A DNA stretch of 64,000 nt from NCBI RefSeq assembly GCF_000016165.1, contig NC_009253.1, positions 2,328,332 to 2,392,331 of the forward strand, read 5' to 3'. The DNA comes from Desulforamulus reducens MI-1 (GTDB lineage Bacteria > Bacillota > Desulfotomaculia > Desulfotomaculales > Desulfotomaculaceae). The notes under the pieces are model-generated. The model made no database searches. It was not told where the DNA came from and saw only the letters and a program-made list of their open reading frames with translations. Shown here in pieces: positions 31,914 through 42,939 of this stretch. Numbering within the stretch: position 1 is the first letter of the stretch; every line of letters starts with the position of its first letter. The translations under genes were made by a program, and so were the position numbers.

Positions 31914-33212
31914 TTATTCCTTTGCAGCAGCCCTAAAGGCGTTAAAGGCCGCTTCCACTGTACGCTCTATATCATTCTCAGTATGGGCCAATGAAACAAA
32001 GGTTGCTTCAAACTGTGCAGGTGCCAGGTAAATACCCTGCTCCAACATGTTTCTAAAGAAGGCTGCATACTGCTTGGTATCAGAGGAGGAAGCTGTGGCG
32101 AAGTCCCTTACATCCTGCTGGGTGAAGAAACAGGTTTGCAAGGATTGTACCCGGTTAAAGGATGCCTCCACACCAGCCGCTTTCGCAGCTTGAATCAAAC
32201 CCTGGGCCAGGAGGTCTGACTTGTAATCAAGCTCTTCATAAACACCCGGTTGCTGTAATTGCTTAAGGGTTGCGATACCCGCAGTCATCGCCAAAGGATT
32301 GCCGGAAAGCGTTCCTGCCTGGTACACCGGACCCGCAGGAGAAACCATCTGCATAATCTCCCTGCGGCCACCGTATGCCCCCACAGGTAACCCGCCACCT
32401 ATGATTTTACCCAGGCAGGTTAAATCAGGCATAACATTATAATAGGCCTGAGCACCCCCATAACTTAAGCGGAAACCTGTAATAACTTCATCAAAAATTA
32501 ACAGGGCACTATGTTTGTTACAAAGGTCCCTTAGTCCCTGCAGAAAACCCTCTGCTGGAGGAACAACCCCCATATTTCCTGCTAAGGGTTCCACAATAAT
32601 AGCTGCTATATCCGAACCCACTTCAGTAAAGATCTTCTCCAACAATTCCAGATCATTATAACGTGCATTAATTGTATTGCTGGCAATGTTTTCTGGCACC
32701 CCTGGGCTGGTGGGAACACCATGGGTAAGGGCTCCTGAACCGGCTTTAATCAAAAGGGAATCATGGTGGCCATGGTAACAGCCTTCAAATTTTATAATTT
32801 TGCTTCGATTTGTATAGGCTCGGGCTAAGCGCAGGGCACTCATGGTTGCCTCTGTACCAGAGTTCACCATGCGAACCATTTCCACCGATGGTAATGCCTC
32901 TGTCAACATTTGAGCCAGGGTTACCTCCAGATCCGTAGGAGCCCCATAGGTGGTTCCTTTCTCTAAGCAGTCTTGAAGGGCGTGAATCACCGCAGGGTGA
33001 CGATGTCCTAGAATCTGCGGTCCCCAGGAACAAATATAGTCGATATATTCATTGCCATCCACGTCCCACATACGGGAACCATTAGCCCTAGCAATGAAGG
33101 GTGGGTTCATCCCTACGGATTTAAAGGCTCGTACGGGGCTGTTTACACCGCCAGGGATAATCCTTTGGGCTTGTTCAAACATTTCCTCTGATTTTTGGTA
33201 GCTGGGAGCCAT
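31914..33212 (-). CDS. hemL: Glutamate-1-semialdehyde 2,1-aminomutase HemL
   Basis: 432 residues, PLP enzyme that converts glutamate-1-semialdehyde to 5-aminolevulinate. [16 protein letters not shown] holds the Asp that contacts PLP; the Schiff-base Lys is in [15 protein letters not shown] (near residue 269). [14 protein letters not shown] near the N-terminus is the family gate. Last gene of the heme cluster, 10 bp after ahbB. Confidence 0.97.
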   Translation of the reverse strand: MAPSYQKSEEMFEQAQRIIPGGVNSPVRAFKSVGMNPPFIARANGSRMWDVDGNEYIDYICSWGPQILGHRHPAVIHALQDCLEKGTTYGAPTDLEVTLAQMLTEALPSVEMVRMVNSGTEATMSALRLARAYTNRSKIIKFEGCYHGHHDSLLIKAGSGALTHGVPTSPGVPENIASNTINARYNDLELLEKIFTEVGSDIAAIIVEPLAGNMGVVPPAEGFLQGLRDLCNKHSALLIFDEVITGFRLSYGGAQAYYNVMPDLTCLGKIIGGGLPVGAYGGRREIMQMVSPAGPVYQAGTLSGNPLAMTAGIATLKQLQQPGVYEELDYKSDLLAQGLIQAAKAAGVEASFNRVQSLQTCFFTQQDVRDFATASSSDTKQYAAFFRNMLEQGIYLAPAQFEATFVSLAHTENDIERTVEAAFNAFRAAAKE

Positions 33213-33222
33213 TAGGTACCTC

Positions 33223-33696
33223 CTAATCCATGAAATATTTCATGCTGCTTTTCTTTAATTCTGTTACACTGTAGAGCAAGCGATAATTTGTGACACCGGC
33301 AATCTCTGAAAGTCTTACCGCAATGTTTTGACATTCTTCCCGGCTCTGACCATGTACCATGGTGTAGAAATTATAAGGCCATTGGGGCAAGGCTGCCCTC
33401 TGATAGCAATGGGTTACTTCTGGCAATTTTGCCATCTGTTCCCCAACTTCTAGAATTTTATCCTCTGAAATTTGCCAGACAATCATGGCATTGGCTTTAA
33501 AACCAACCCGGTGATGCCTCAGAGCAGCACCAATTCGGCGCATAATGCCAGCTTGCTGGATAGCATGGACCCGTGTGATAAGCTCTTCTTCTGTGATGTC
33601 TAATTTTCTAGCCAAGGTTTCAAAGGGTCTGCTCACCAGTGGTAATCCGGCCTGTAATTCTATAACGATCTTTTTATCTAGATCCGTTAACGTCAT
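33223..33696 (-). CDS. ahbB: Siroheme decarboxylase subunit AhbB
   Basis: About 157 residues of the Lrp/AsnC-like siroheme decarboxylases. The HTH-like region is [40 protein letters not shown], with the paired His residues, and [17 protein letters not shown] are conserved in this enzyme. With AhbA it removes two acetate carboxyls from siroheme to give 12,18-didecarboxysiroheme. The ATG at 33696 follows GAGGGAGA. 26 bp after ahbA. Confidence 0.9.
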   Translation of the reverse strand: MTLTDLDKKIVIELQAGLPLVSRPFETLARKLDITEEELITRVHAIQQAGIMRRIGAALRHHRVGFKANAMIVWQISEDKILEVGEQMAKLPEVTHCYQRAALPQWPYNFYTMVHGQSREECQNIAVRLSEIAGVTNYRLLYSVTELKKSSMKYFMD

Positions 33697-33722
33697 ATTC
33701 TCCCTCACTAAACAAATTATTC

Positions 33723-34184
33723 CTATGTCTCACGAACTTTAAAATTCACCAAGACTTTAAAGAACCTTTGGGATGGCAGATTAATCACATCATTAATTCC
33801 TGTCTTTGCTTTTATTTCGGTAAGAATCTGCTCTACTTTTTCCGATGACTGTGCCAGAATAGTAAACCACATATTGTATTCGTGATCCCGGAGGTAGTTG
33901 TGAGTAATGCCGATATAATTATTAATCACCTCAGCTACTTCATCAATACGCTCTGAAGGAACTTTAATAGCACAAAGCGTTCCCTTATAGCCAAGCTTCC
34001 TAGAGTCAAAAACCCCACCTAATCGACGGATCACATCCTGCTGCATCAGACATTCTAAACGTGCTAGAACCTCCTGTTCGGAGATACCAATTTTTTCACC
34101 AATCACCCTGTAGGGTTCCGTACAAATGGGAAAATCCGTTTGGACAACATCAAGCAGGTGTTTATCAATATGATCCAGCTGCAT
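33723..34184 (-). CDS. ahbA: Siroheme decarboxylase subunit AhbA
   Basis: 153 residues, paralog of AhbB: IGEKIGISEQEVLARLECLM, then VIRRLGGVFDSRKLGYKGTL, and YLRDHEYNMWFTILAQ. The subunit lacks the paired His of AhbB at the equivalent place (GGVFDSRKLG). The two act as a heterodimer. The ATG directly follows the stop of ahbD (one-base spacing), so the two are coupled. Confidence 0.9.
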   Translation of the reverse strand: MQLDHIDKHLLDVVQTDFPICTEPYRVIGEKIGISEQEVLARLECLMQQDVIRRLGGVFDSRKLGYKGTLCAIKVPSERIDEVAEVINNYIGITHNYLRDHEYNMWFTILAQSSEKVEQILTEIKAKTGINDVINLPSQRFFKVLVNFKVRET

Positions 34185-35177
34185 TTAATACCCCTTTCGA
34201 CCGTGGTATAAGCACCAGGGTTCTTCCGCCATATAGTCCCCGTGGTAAAAATATGCTCTGGCCCGACATCCACCACAAACTTTCTTATAGCCGCAGGTGC
34301 CGCAACCTCCCTTATAATCCATCGTCCGCAGTTCCTTTAACACAGGATTGTCTTTCCAGATATCCGCAAAGGACATCTCTTTTACATTGCCCAGAGGGAT
34401 GTTTAAGTAAGCACAGGGCTGCACATCACCCTTGGGACCAATAATACAATAGGCAGTACCTGCCAAGCACCCTCGCTGGAATCGGGTATCCACACCCATT
34501 TGCTTGGCAATGCGCATAAATTGGGGAGCACAGGTGGGCTTCAACTCAATGTCCACTTGCTTTTGCTTTTCCATAATGCGATGCAATAGGTTTTCATACT
34601 GTTCAGCCCGCAGGGATTCCTGCTCAATGTTAACAGCTCTGCCAGTGGGTACCAAGAAGAATACATGGTGGGCCACTGCCCCCTCCTGTACCGCAAAATC
34701 CGTAAGATCCTCTACTTCCTCGTAATTCCAGTCCATTACCGTGGTGTGAATCTGGAAGGGAAGACCCGCCCTGCGACAATTCCTCATACCTTCTACGGCT
34801 GCCTGCCAACATCCTTCCTGAGCCCGGAATTTATCGTGTTTGGCAGGGTCCACACTGTCTAGGCTGATGCCCATGCCAAGGGCACCAGATTCCTTCAACC
34901 GCTTGGCCACTTCAGGGGTAATTAGGGTGCCATTTGTACCAAAAACCGGGCGCAGCCCCTTAGACCTAGCATGGGCCACCAGTTCATAAATGTCTGGTCT
35001 CATTAAGGGTTCTCCGCCGCTGAAAATCATGATTTTAAAACCCACTTCGGCAATTTGATCCAGTAGTCTCTTGCCTTCGTCGGTAGAAAGCTCTTCCTCT
35101 GCCTTTACACCTGCATCCCGGTAGCAGTGTTCACAATACAAGTTACAGGCGTTGGTTGTATTCCAAGATATAATCAT
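34185..35177 (-). CDS. ahbD: Heme synthase AhbD (radical SAM)
   Basis: 330 residues. The radical SAM cluster is CNLYCEHCYRDAG near the N-terminus. A C-terminal SPASM-like region binds a second cluster: CLAGTAYCIIGPKGDVQPCA and GGCGTCGYKKVCGGCRARAY. It oxidatively decarboxylates the two propionates of Fe-coproporphyrin III to the vinyl groups of heme. NirJ2-type; distinguished from AhbC by its short N-terminus. Three bp after hemB. Confidence 0.87.
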   Translation of the reverse strand: MIISWNTTNACNLYCEHCYRDAGVKAEEELSTDEGKRLLDQIAEVGFKIMIFSGGEPLMRPDIYELVAHARSKGLRPVFGTNGTLITPEVAKRLKESGALGMGISLDSVDPAKHDKFRAQEGCWQAAVEGMRNCRRAGLPFQIHTTVMDWNYEEVEDLTDFAVQEGAVAHHVFFLVPTGRAVNIEQESLRAEQYENLLHRIMEKQKQVDIELKPTCAPQFMRIAKQMGVDTRFQRGCLAGTAYCIIGPKGDVQPCAYLNIPLGNVKEMSFADIWKDNPVLKELRTMDYKGGCGTCGYKKVCGGCRARAYFYHGDYMAEEPWCLYHGRKGY

Positions 35178-35179
35178 GC

Positions 35180-36160
35180 TTATCCCTCCTTCAGCCAGTT
35201 GGCAACCTCCGGAGCATGGTAGGTAATAAGCATATCTGCCCCAGCCCGTTTTAAGCCGGTAAGTGTCTCGAGAACAATCTTCTTTTCATCGATCCAGCCC
35301 AACTGGGCAGCGGCCTTCACCATTGAATATTCACCACTGACGTTGTAGGCAGCCACCGGGTAATTAAACTGATCCTTAACCCGACGAATGATATCCATAT
35401 AGGCTAGGGCAGGTTTCACCATCACAATGTCCGCACCTTCTTCAATATCCTGCAGGGTTTCCCGGAGAGCCTCATCTCCGTTGGCAGGATCCATTTGGTA
35501 CGTCTTACGGTCACCAAACTGCGGTGTGGACCCCGCAGCCTCCCGGAAAGGTCCATAATAGGCTGAAGCGTACTTGGCTGAATAAGCCATAATGGGCACA
35601 TTAGTATAGCCCTCTGCGTCCAATCTGGCCCGGATAGCTGCCACCCGCCCATCCATCATATCCGAGGGAGCCACCATATCGGCCCCGGCCTGCACATGGG
35701 ACAAGGCAGTTTGGGCAAGTAGGTCCAGAGTTGTGTCGTTCTCTACGGTATCTCCTTTAATTAAACCGCAGTGGCCATGGCTGGTATATTCACACAGGCA
35801 AACATCGGTAATTACCAACATCTCGGGATACGCCTTTTTTATAGCCCTAACAGCTTGCTGCACAATGCCTTCGGGATCATAGGCACCAGAACCAACTTCA
35901 TCCTTTTGTTCCGGTACACCAAAAACCATAATCCCCGGTATACCCAGTTCTTCAATGTTCTTTAAGTCCTCTATTAAAAGATCAATGGAAAGGTTGTAGA
36001 CACCCGGCATACTGGTTACTTCCCGACGTACCCCCTGACCATAGGTGGCAAAAACAGGGTAAATAAGGTCGTTCACTGAAAGGTGGTTTTCTCTAACCAG
36101 TCGTCTTACACGATCATTCAGTCTTAGACGCCTGTGACGGATAGTAGGAAATTGGGGCAT
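35180..36160 (-). CDS. hemB: 5-aminolevulinate dehydratase (porphobilinogen synthase) HemB
   Basis: 326 residues, zinc-type enzyme condensing two 5-aminolevulinate to porphobilinogen. Zinc ligands lie in [14 protein letters not shown]. The two active-site lysines are in [14 protein letters not shown] and [13 protein letters not shown]. The ATG at 36160 ([13 protein letters not shown]) follows GGAGGTG; the longer frame to 36223 is rejected. Between ahbC and ahbD. Confidence 0.96.
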   Translation of the reverse strand: MPQFPTIRHRRLRLNDRVRRLVRENHLSVNDLIYPVFATYGQGVRREVTSMPGVYNLSIDLLIEDLKNIEELGIPGIMVFGVPEQKDEVGSGAYDPEGIVQQAVRAIKKAYPEMLVITDVCLCEYTSHGHCGLIKGDTVENDTTLDLLAQTALSHVQAGADMVAPSDMMDGRVAAIRARLDAEGYTNVPIMAYSAKYASAYYGPFREAAGSTPQFGDRKTYQMDPANGDEALRETLQDIEEGADIVMVKPALAYMDIIRRVKDQFNYPVAAYNVSGEYSMVKAAAQLGWIDEKKIVLETLTGLKRAGADMLITYHAPEVANWLKEG

Positions 36161-36256
36161 GGTTAGCACCTCCATGATTGGTTTATTATGGAACCTATAA
36201 TTATAGGATAAGCCAACAACCACTGGTCATAGGCCAGTAAGTTAATGGCTAGACAT

Positions 36257-37429
36257 TCAAGCAATCCCTATTTCTTCATCGGTTAAATAACAGGCGGGGT
36301 CTTCCATCCAAAAGTCTCCATAGACAGCTTCAGCCCGGGCTCGGAAATTACCGTTGCAGAGGTTCAGCCATTTGCATTGGGCACAGCGTCCTTTGAGAAG
36401 TGGTTTTCGATCCTTGAGCCCAGCCAGAATGGGATGGCTTAGGTCGGTCCAAACCTCTCCGAATTTCCGTTCTCTGACATTCCCAAAGCGGTGATTTCGA
36501 GTAAACTGGTCGGCATGTACATTTCCTTCCCAATCCACCTCACCAATGGCGATGCCAGTACGATTGCCACCATTACGGGACAAGAGTTCAAGTACCTTCT
36601 GGGCCTGTGCTGGGTTCTCTTTAAGGAGTTTCAGGTAAAGATAAATGGCGTCAGCATGGTTATCAACAGTCAAAATCTCTTTGTCCAGACCCCTGCGGTG
36701 AAAATCCAGTGTGCGTTCCATTATTAAATCCAGAACGGCACGGCTTTCTTCCAGAGAAATATCTTCCTTAATCATTTCACTGCCCCGACCAGAGTAAACC
36801 AAGTGGTAAAAACATACCCTTGGGATATTCTCTTGTTCAATAAGATCAAAGATTTGGTTTAATTCCGTATGGTTATGGCGATTAATGGTAAAACGCAGAC
36901 CTACTCTTTGTCCCACCGCCAAACAGTTGCGAATGCCCGCTAGGGCTGCTTCATAGGCCCCTTTGCGACCTCTAAATGTATCATTAACTTCGCCAATACC
37001 ATCAAGGCTGATGCCTACATAGCCTACACCTATATCCTTGATGCGGGCTGCAGCCTCTGGTGTAATCAAAGTACCGTTAGTGGAGATGGTGGTCCGAATG
37101 CCCTTTTGCGTAGCATACCCGGCCAGTTCAAAAAAGTCCGGGCGTACCAAAGGCTCACCACCTGAGAATAGGATTACTGGTACTTTGAATTCAGCCAAAT
37201 CGTTAATAAATTGCTTGGCTTCCTGGGTGTTAAGTTCGTTATATTTTTTACTGTCGGACTCTGAATAGCAGTGACGACACCTCAGGTTACAGGTACGGGT
37301 CGTGTTCCAAACCACCACCGGTCCATGACCGGCCACAGCACCGTGCACCTGCCCCTTGGCGCCATGGTCATAGCGCAAAGAGTCTCCGTAATTTTGTGTA
37401 TCACAGAGCAGCTTACTAATACTAATCAT
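36257..37429 (-). CDS. ahbC: 12,18-didecarboxysiroheme deacetylase AhbC (radical SAM)
   Basis: 390 residues, NirJ1-type. The N-terminal extension ISISKLLCDTQNYGDSLRYD is specific to AhbC. The radical SAM cluster is CNLRCRHCYSES; a C-terminal cluster region is GRCAQCKWLNLCNGN. It removes the two acetate side chains to give Fe-coproporphyrin III. Between cobA/hemD and hemB in the cluster. Confidence 0.88.
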   Translation of the reverse strand: MISISKLLCDTQNYGDSLRYDHGAKGQVHGAVAGHGPVVVWNTTRTCNLRCRHCYSESDSKKYNELNTQEAKQFINDLAEFKVPVILFSGGEPLVRPDFFELAGYATQKGIRTTISTNGTLITPEAAARIKDIGVGYVGISLDGIGEVNDTFRGRKGAYEAALAGIRNCLAVGQRVGLRFTINRHNHTELNQIFDLIEQENIPRVCFYHLVYSGRGSEMIKEDISLEESRAVLDLIMERTLDFHRRGLDKEILTVDNHADAIYLYLKLLKENPAQAQKVLELLSRNGGNRTGIAIGEVDWEGNVHADQFTRNHRFGNVRERKFGEVWTDLSHPILAGLKDRKPLLKGRCAQCKWLNLCNGNFRARAEAVYGDFWMEDPACYLTDEEIGIA

Positions 37430-37477
37430 AAAGCTCCCACTTTTCTATAGATTTTTAATCCAGCCGTAAAAGATATC

Positions 37478-39010
37478 TTAAGAATCTTTTTGACCGGTAA
37501 AATGCTCGGTTATAGCCTGTACAAGACCGCCAATGGTATATTCCTTGGCTTCTACATCCACCCGCAGGCCCAATTTCCTAGCTGTGTCAGATGTAATGGG
37601 TCCGATGCTGGCTACTACCACCTTTTCCATTAATCGTGGTAAGTCTTCTTCTGCTATTAGTTTAACAAAATTTTGCACGGTAGACGAACTAGTAAATGTA
37701 ACCACACTGATATCACCATTGGCTAGACTCTCACGGATGGCCTTAGCATTGCCGTCCCCTAAAACTGTCCGGTAGGCAACTACTTCATGTACCAGAGCAC
37801 CCATTTCCTCCAAGGCCTTAGGCAATAATTTACGAGCAATGTCTGCCCGGGGTAATAAAACCCGATCTCCCGGCATCACTTTACCCCTGAGGCCTGCGAC
37901 AATTTCCTCGGCCCGATATTCTCCCGGGACGTAATCCACCATCAATCCTCTTTTTTCCAATTCCTCCCGGGTTTTGGGTCCAATGGCACATAGGCGGACA
38001 TCACTAAGATCCCGAATGTCTTTTTTATTATTACGCATACGTTCAAAGAACCTTTGAACACCGTTAACACTGGTGAAAATTACCCAACGATAGGAACGTA
38101 CATCGGTGATGGCACTATCCAGCATTGTAAAGTCCTCAGGCTCGGCAATTTGAATGGTGGGGAACTCCCATGGTTCGCCACCCAAGGCTTCAATTGCTGA
38201 GGATAAGACACTGGCCTGTTCCCGGGAGCGGGTGACAATGACCCTTTTACCAAACATAGGTCTATTCTCGAACCATGCTAGTTTTTCTCTTAACTTTACA
38301 ACCTCACCCACCACAATAACCGCCGGGTTTTTAAAGTTTGCTTCCAGTGCCCTTTGATGAATATTCTCCAAGGTACCAATCAGCGTTCTTTGTTCCGGTC
38401 TGGTACCCCAGCGTATTAATGCCACCGGTGTTTCAGTTGAACGGCCAAATTCCATTAATCTGGTGCAAATCGCTGGTAAATTAGCCATGCCCATTAAAAA
38501 TATCAATGTTCCTGCACCAGTAGCAATTTTATCCCAGGCAATGCTGGAATCATCCTTATTGGGGTCTTCATTACCGGTAACAATAGCCAATGTGGAGGTA
38601 TAACCCCGGTGGGTCACCGGTATCCCAGCATAGGCCGGTACTGAAATGGCAGAAGTAATGCCCGGTACCACTTCAAAGGGAAGGTTGTTTTCCACCAGCA
38701 ATTCAGCTTCTTCACCACCCCTGCCAAAGACAAAGGGGTCTCCGCCCTTCAGTCGAGTTACAACCTTACCTTCCTTGGCCTTATCCACCAGCAGTTGGTT
38801 TATATCTTCCTGTGACATGGCATGGCGGTCCGGTGATTTTCCCACATAAATTATTTCTACATCCGGACGGGCGTAAGCCAAAAATCTTGGGCTGGCCAAA
38901 CGGTCGTAAACTAGAACATCCGCCTTACGAATACACTCCAATCCTTTTACTGTAATTAATCCCGGGTCACCTGGGCCAGCTCCTACTAAATATACAATAC
39001 CCTTTGTCAT
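37478..39010 (-). CDS. cobA-hemD: Fused uroporphyrinogen-III C-methyltransferase / uroporphyrinogen-III synthase
   Basis: About 510 residues. Residues 1-245 are the SAM-dependent methyltransferase ([20 protein letters not shown], then [16 protein letters not shown]) that gives precorrin-2. Residues 255-500 are HemD ([20 protein letters not shown], ending with [18 protein letters not shown]) that closes the uroporphyrinogen-III ring. The fusion is common in clostridia. The ATG at 39010 is eight bases from GGGGG; ATG 39016 is too near. It touches hemC. Confidence 0.95.
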   Translation of the reverse strand: MTKGIVYLVGAGPGDPGLITVKGLECIRKADVLVYDRLASPRFLAYARPDVEIIYVGKSPDRHAMSQEDINQLLVDKAKEGKVVTRLKGGDPFVFGRGGEEAELLVENNLPFEVVPGITSAISVPAYAGIPVTHRGYTSTLAIVTGNEDPNKDDSSIAWDKIATGAGTLIFLMGMANLPAICTRLMEFGRSTETPVALIRWGTRPEQRTLIGTLENIHQRALEANFKNPAVIVVGEVVKLREKLAWFENRPMFGKRVIVTRSREQASVLSSAIEALGGEPWEFPTIQIAEPEDFTMLDSAITDVRSYRWVIFTSVNGVQRFFERMRNNKKDIRDLSDVRLCAIGPKTREELEKRGLMVDYVPGEYRAEEIVAGLRGKVMPGDRVLLPRADIARKLLPKALEEMGALVHEVVAYRTVLGDGNAKAIRESLANGDISVVTFTSSSTVQNFVKLIAEEDLPRLMEKVVVASIGPITSDTARKLGLRVDVEAKEYTIGGLVQAITEHFTGQKDS

Positions 39011-39012
39011 TT

Positions 39013-39942
39013 TCATTCCCCCGCCCTAACTTCTTCCAGTATTTTTTTACCGCCCATTGCCATTAGTTTCTCAGCCACTTCAATACCTAATTCCACCGCC
39101 TTGTTAACCTCGTTCTCTCCTTGGGCCCGAATAACTTTAGTCCCATCTAGGGTGGCCACAACAGCGGTGAGCATAAGCCTATTATTCTTAACTTCACTGT
39201 GGGCTCCAATGGGCACCTGGCAACCGCCTTCTAAGTAACGGAGTAATGACCTTTCTGCTTCAGTGGCAGCTTTGGTCTCTGTATGTTCAATACCTTTAAG
39301 TAGATTAAGAATTTCTGGATCGTCCTCCCGACATTCCACAGAAATGGCACCCTGTCCCACTGCCGGTAGACAAACCTGAAAGGGAATAATTTCCGCAATC
39401 ATATCTTCCCAGCCCATGCGGGTTATGCCCGCTGCAGCCAGAATAATGCCATCTAGTTGCTCGGACACCAACTTTTTCATACGTGTATTCAGGTTACCCC
39501 GTAGGGCCTCCAGTTGAAAATCCGGACGGTAGTTTAATAACTGCGCACAGCGGCGTAAAGAAGATGTACCGATTCTAGCACCCTTAGGAAGCTCATCTAA
39601 TTTCCGTCCATCCTTGGAAATCAGTGCATCGCCGGGGTTATCTCGCTTGCATACTGCACCAATGATTAAGCCTTCTGGCAAAGCAGTGGGCATATCCTTC
39701 AGACTATGCACTGCAAAATCGATTTCCTTCTGCAACATAGCCACTTCTAATTCTTTGGTAAATAGACCTTTATCCCCAATTTTGGCCAGGGCCACATCCA
39801 ACATTTTGTCTCCCTTAGTCTTCATGGTTGTAATTTCAAAGGTAACATCAGGGTTTTGTTTTTCCAGCTGTTCAACTACCCAGCGAGTTTGCCACAGTGC
39901 CAGCGCACTGTCCCTGCTGCCAACGGTTATTTTATGTTTCAT
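39013..39942 (-). CDS. hemC: Hydroxymethylbilane synthase (porphobilinogen deaminase) HemC
   Basis: 309 residues. It joins four porphobilinogens on a dipyrromethane cofactor held by Cys in EGGCQVPIGAHSEV (near residue 242). KITVGSRDSALALWQTRWVV starts it; the catalytic Asp is in HSLKDMPTALPEG. Between hemA and cobA/hemD. Confidence 0.97.
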   Translation of the reverse strand: MKHKITVGSRDSALALWQTRWVVEQLEKQNPDVTFEITTMKTKGDKMLDVALAKIGDKGLFTKELEVAMLQKEIDFAVHSLKDMPTALPEGLIIGAVCKRDNPGDALISKDGRKLDELPKGARIGTSSLRRCAQLLNYRPDFQLEALRGNLNTRMKKLVSEQLDGIILAAAGITRMGWEDMIAEIIPFQVCLPAVGQGAISVECREDDPEILNLLKGIEHTETKAATEAERSLLRYLEGGCQVPIGAHSEVKNNRLMLTAVVATLDGTKVIRAQGENEVNKAVELGIEVAEKLMAMGGKKILEEVRAGE

Positions 39943-39955
39943 GGTAGCCTCCCTT

Positions 39956-41350
39956 TTATTCCCTGGATCGACTGTCTGCCACCATTGCAGCTATCCCCTT
40001 GTCCCAACCGCTGTTAAGGGTGGAACCACCGGCAACCTTTTTCTTCTTTTCTGGGGGGATTATTTCAGTCTGGGGCTTTTGACCTTCCACTTGCAGGTTA
40101 AAAATATTCTGGGTTAATTCCGTATATAAATGTCCCTCCGGTGTTAGGGCGTATTGTTTAAGTTTAATTACCGGGTTATGCAAAAGTTGGTTAACAATGG
40201 AGTTTGCCAGCGAGCCAATAATTTTTTTCTCTCGTTCCGTCAGATCCCCTAGGCGGTTATAGGCCCGGACCAATTCCCGTTGTTTAATTTCTTCCCCCAT
40301 CTTCTTTAACGCTGTGATGGTCGGAACAACAAAACGGGTAGAGAGCCAGCGCATAAATTCATTGAGTTCCTCTTCAATAATGCCTTCGGCCTGTACCGCT
40401 GCCCTACGCCGTTCCTCCAGGTTAGCATCCACAACGTTTTGCAAGTGATCCACATCATACAACTTTACATTGGGAATCCTACGAACTTCCGGGTCAATAT
40501 CCCGTGGAACCGCAATATCGATCATCATGATGGGTTGATCCACCCGTTGCTCCATTACCTTCTGCATGTCAGATGTTTTAATTACGTAATGCTGGGCTGC
40601 AGTGCTGGAAATGACAATATCAGCACGGTTCATGTATTGAAACAATTGATCAAATTTAACCGCAGTTCCATCAAATTTTTCCGCCAGTTGAACCGCCCTG
40701 TCATAGGACCGATTGGATACAATCACACTGGAAACCCCGTTGGCCACCAGATTTACCACCGTTAATTCACTCATCTCCCCGGCACCCACCACCAGGACAG
40801 ATCGACCACTTAAGGTACCAAAGCCCTGCTTTGCCAGTTCAACCGCAGCATAGGGAATGGAAACCGGGTTTTGATCAATGCCTGTCTCGGTTCGCACTCT
40901 CTTTCCAGTGGTAATTGCTTGCTGAAATAATGTGTTTAAAACTACATTGGTGGTTTTTGCCTCCAGTGCCAGTTCATAAGCCTTTTTTACCTGTCCTAAA
41001 ATTTGCGTTTCTCCTAAGATCATGGAGTCTAAACCCGAGACCACTCGGAACAGGTGTCGAATGGCATCATACAGAGTATGGCAAAAGGTGAAGTTTTTTA
41101 TCTCAGAAATATCCAGGCCTGATTTCTCAGATAAAAAAGACCACACCGAACTCATCCCTGAATCTAACTCCATTGGGGCTATATATATTTCTGTTCTGTT
41201 GCAGGTAGAGACAATGGCGCAACCGTCAATGCCTGGATAAGACATTAGTCTTTTCAACGAATCTTTCATACCCCATTCAGTAAAAGCAAGTTTCTCTCGC
41301 ACTTCAAGGGGGGCAGTGCGGTGGTTAACTCCGATAACCGCAATAAGCAT
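39956..41350 (-). CDS. hemA: Glutamyl-tRNA reductase HemA
   Basis: 464 residues. The catalytic Cys is in [13 protein letters not shown] (near residue 50). [17 protein letters not shown] is the NADPH site. [20 protein letters not shown] is the tRNA/substrate region, and a C-terminal helical dimerisation domain follows. The last about 30 residues ([19 protein letters not shown]...) are a basic tail beyond the usual end. It starts the C5 route to heme. Overlaps the end of sirC by 26 nt. Confidence 0.97.
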
Positions 41351-41966
41351 TTTTAATGCGCTCCTTTACCTGGTCGTACTTTTTCTCTCTCAGTAATTCT
41401 AAAATGTCAGATTCCACTAATTTCTTAAATATAGTCCTTCTTGCATGAATATCTTCAATGTCATTAAGTACCTGATTTCGTACTTCCGTAAGGACATCTG
41501 CAAACTCTTCATACTCCGTGCCAAATTGCTTTTCCAATTGCCGCCTTATCTTGGCAGCCAGCAGGGGACTGGCCCCACTGGTTGATACAGCAATGGAAAG
41601 TTTGCCCCTTCTAATCACAGAAGGCACAAAAAAGTTACTATTGGATGGGTCGTCTGCAATATTCACTGCCAGATGCCCCTTCCTGCAGTCCTCGGTCACA
41701 CGATGATTGACCCGGGAACTGTTTGTGGCAGCAAAGACCAAAAATGATCCTTCCAGATCAAAGGTTTGGTAGTGCCTTTGTCGGAGTTCCAATCGGCCTT
41801 CATCGGACCACTCTTTTATAAGGGGAGTAACTTTTGGGCTTACCACTCTGACTGAGGCACCACACTCCAGCAGTGCATGAATTTTTCGTTCTGCCACTTG
41901 TCCACCACCCACAACTAGGCAGAGGCAGTTTTCTAAATTCAGAAAAACAGGATATAAATTAGTCAT
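41325..41966 (-). CDS. sirC: Precorrin-2 dehydrogenase (siroheme synthase N-terminal type) SirC
   Basis: 213 residues. [20 protein letters not shown] is the NAD site; [20 protein letters not shown] and [20 protein letters not shown] follow, as in the CysG N-terminal domain. It oxidises precorrin-2 to sirohydrochlorin with NAD. No separate SirB/CbiX chelatase is in the cluster, so either this protein also inserts iron (Met8p-like) or the chelatase is elsewhere. 10 bp after hepT. Confidence 0.9.
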
Positions 41967-41976
41967 CTAGATCTAT

Positions 41977-42939
41977 TTAGAACCTCCGAATACCGATAAA
42001 ATCAGCAATCTGATAAAAGGTTTCTTTAACTGGCTTATTGGGAAGATGAGTTAAGTTTTTCTTGGCTTTTTCGATATATTGCTTTGTGGCATTAAATGCA
42101 TACTCAATACCGCCAGCTTCTTTAATAATTTCAATGGCTTCTTTTACCTGCTCGTCCGTTTTTTCTTCAATTTCCACCAATTGGCGCAGGCGTGTTCTTT
42201 GAGGGCTTCTTTCCAAAGAGTATATCACTGGCATGGTCAAAATTCCCTGGCGCAAATCACCGCCAATGGGTTTGCCAAGAAGACTCTGGTCAGCCACCAT
42301 GTCTAGAATATCATCCGTAATTTGAAAGGCCATACCGAGATGGTGCCCATATCTTCTAAGGTTCTTGTACTCTTCCTCTGGTGCTCCCACCGCCACCGCG
42401 CCTAATTGGCAACTGGCCGCAATTAATAAAGCTGTCTTTCGTTTGATCCGATAGAAATAGTCCCTCCAACTTTGTTCCGCACTATAGGCTGTTGAAATTT
42501 GGTGCATTTCACCTTCGCACATCATGACACTGGTATCAGCCAGTACCTGAGCAATTAATGGGTTCTCATATTGAGAAATCAGTACCAGTGATTTGGCAAA
42601 CAGGTAATCTCCTGTATGCATGGAGATTCGATTGCCCCAATTGGCTTTAACGGTGGGGGTACCCCTTCTGGTTAGGGAGTCATCCACCACATCATCATGT
42701 ACCAGAGTGGCCATGTGAATAAGTTCCAATGCAACTGCCAAAGGTAAAAGCTTTTCTAAGCTATAATGATAGAACTTACCTGCCAAAAGCGCAAAAGCCG
42801 GACGTAAACGTTTTCCGCCGGCATTTAATAAATGAATTGAGGTTTGGGTTAAAAGCGGATCTCGGGACTGAACGATGGTTTTTATTTCATGCTCAACAAC
42901 CTGAAGATCTTTCCTAACCTGGCTAAAAAAATCGAGCAT
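41977..42939 (-). CDS. hepT: Polyprenyl diphosphate synthase (heptaprenyl type, HepT/IspB)
   Basis: 320 residues, all-helical prenyltransferase that makes the side chain of menaquinone. First Asp-rich motif LVHDDVVDDSLTRRGTPTVK, second QITDDILDMV, GGKRLRPAFALLAG near residue 40. First gene of the heme cluster on this strand; linking a quinone side chain with heme fits a shared role in respiration. It starts just below a degenerate repeat copy. Confidence 0.93.
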   Translation of the reverse strand: MLDFFSQVRKDLQVVEHEIKTIVQSRDPLLTQTSIHLLNAGGKRLRPAFALLAGKFYHYSLEKLLPLAVALELIHMATLVHDDVVDDSLTRRGTPTVKANWGNRISMHTGDYLFAKSLVLISQYENPLIAQVLADTSVMMCEGEMHQISTAYSAEQSWRDYFYRIKRKTALLIAASCQLGAVAVGAPEEEYKNLRRYGHHLGMAFQITDDILDMVADQSLLGKPIGGDLRQGILTMPVIYSLERSPQRTRLRQLVEIEEKTDEQVKEAIEIIKEAGGIEYAFNATKQYIEKAKKNLTHLPNKPVKETFYQIADFIGIRRF

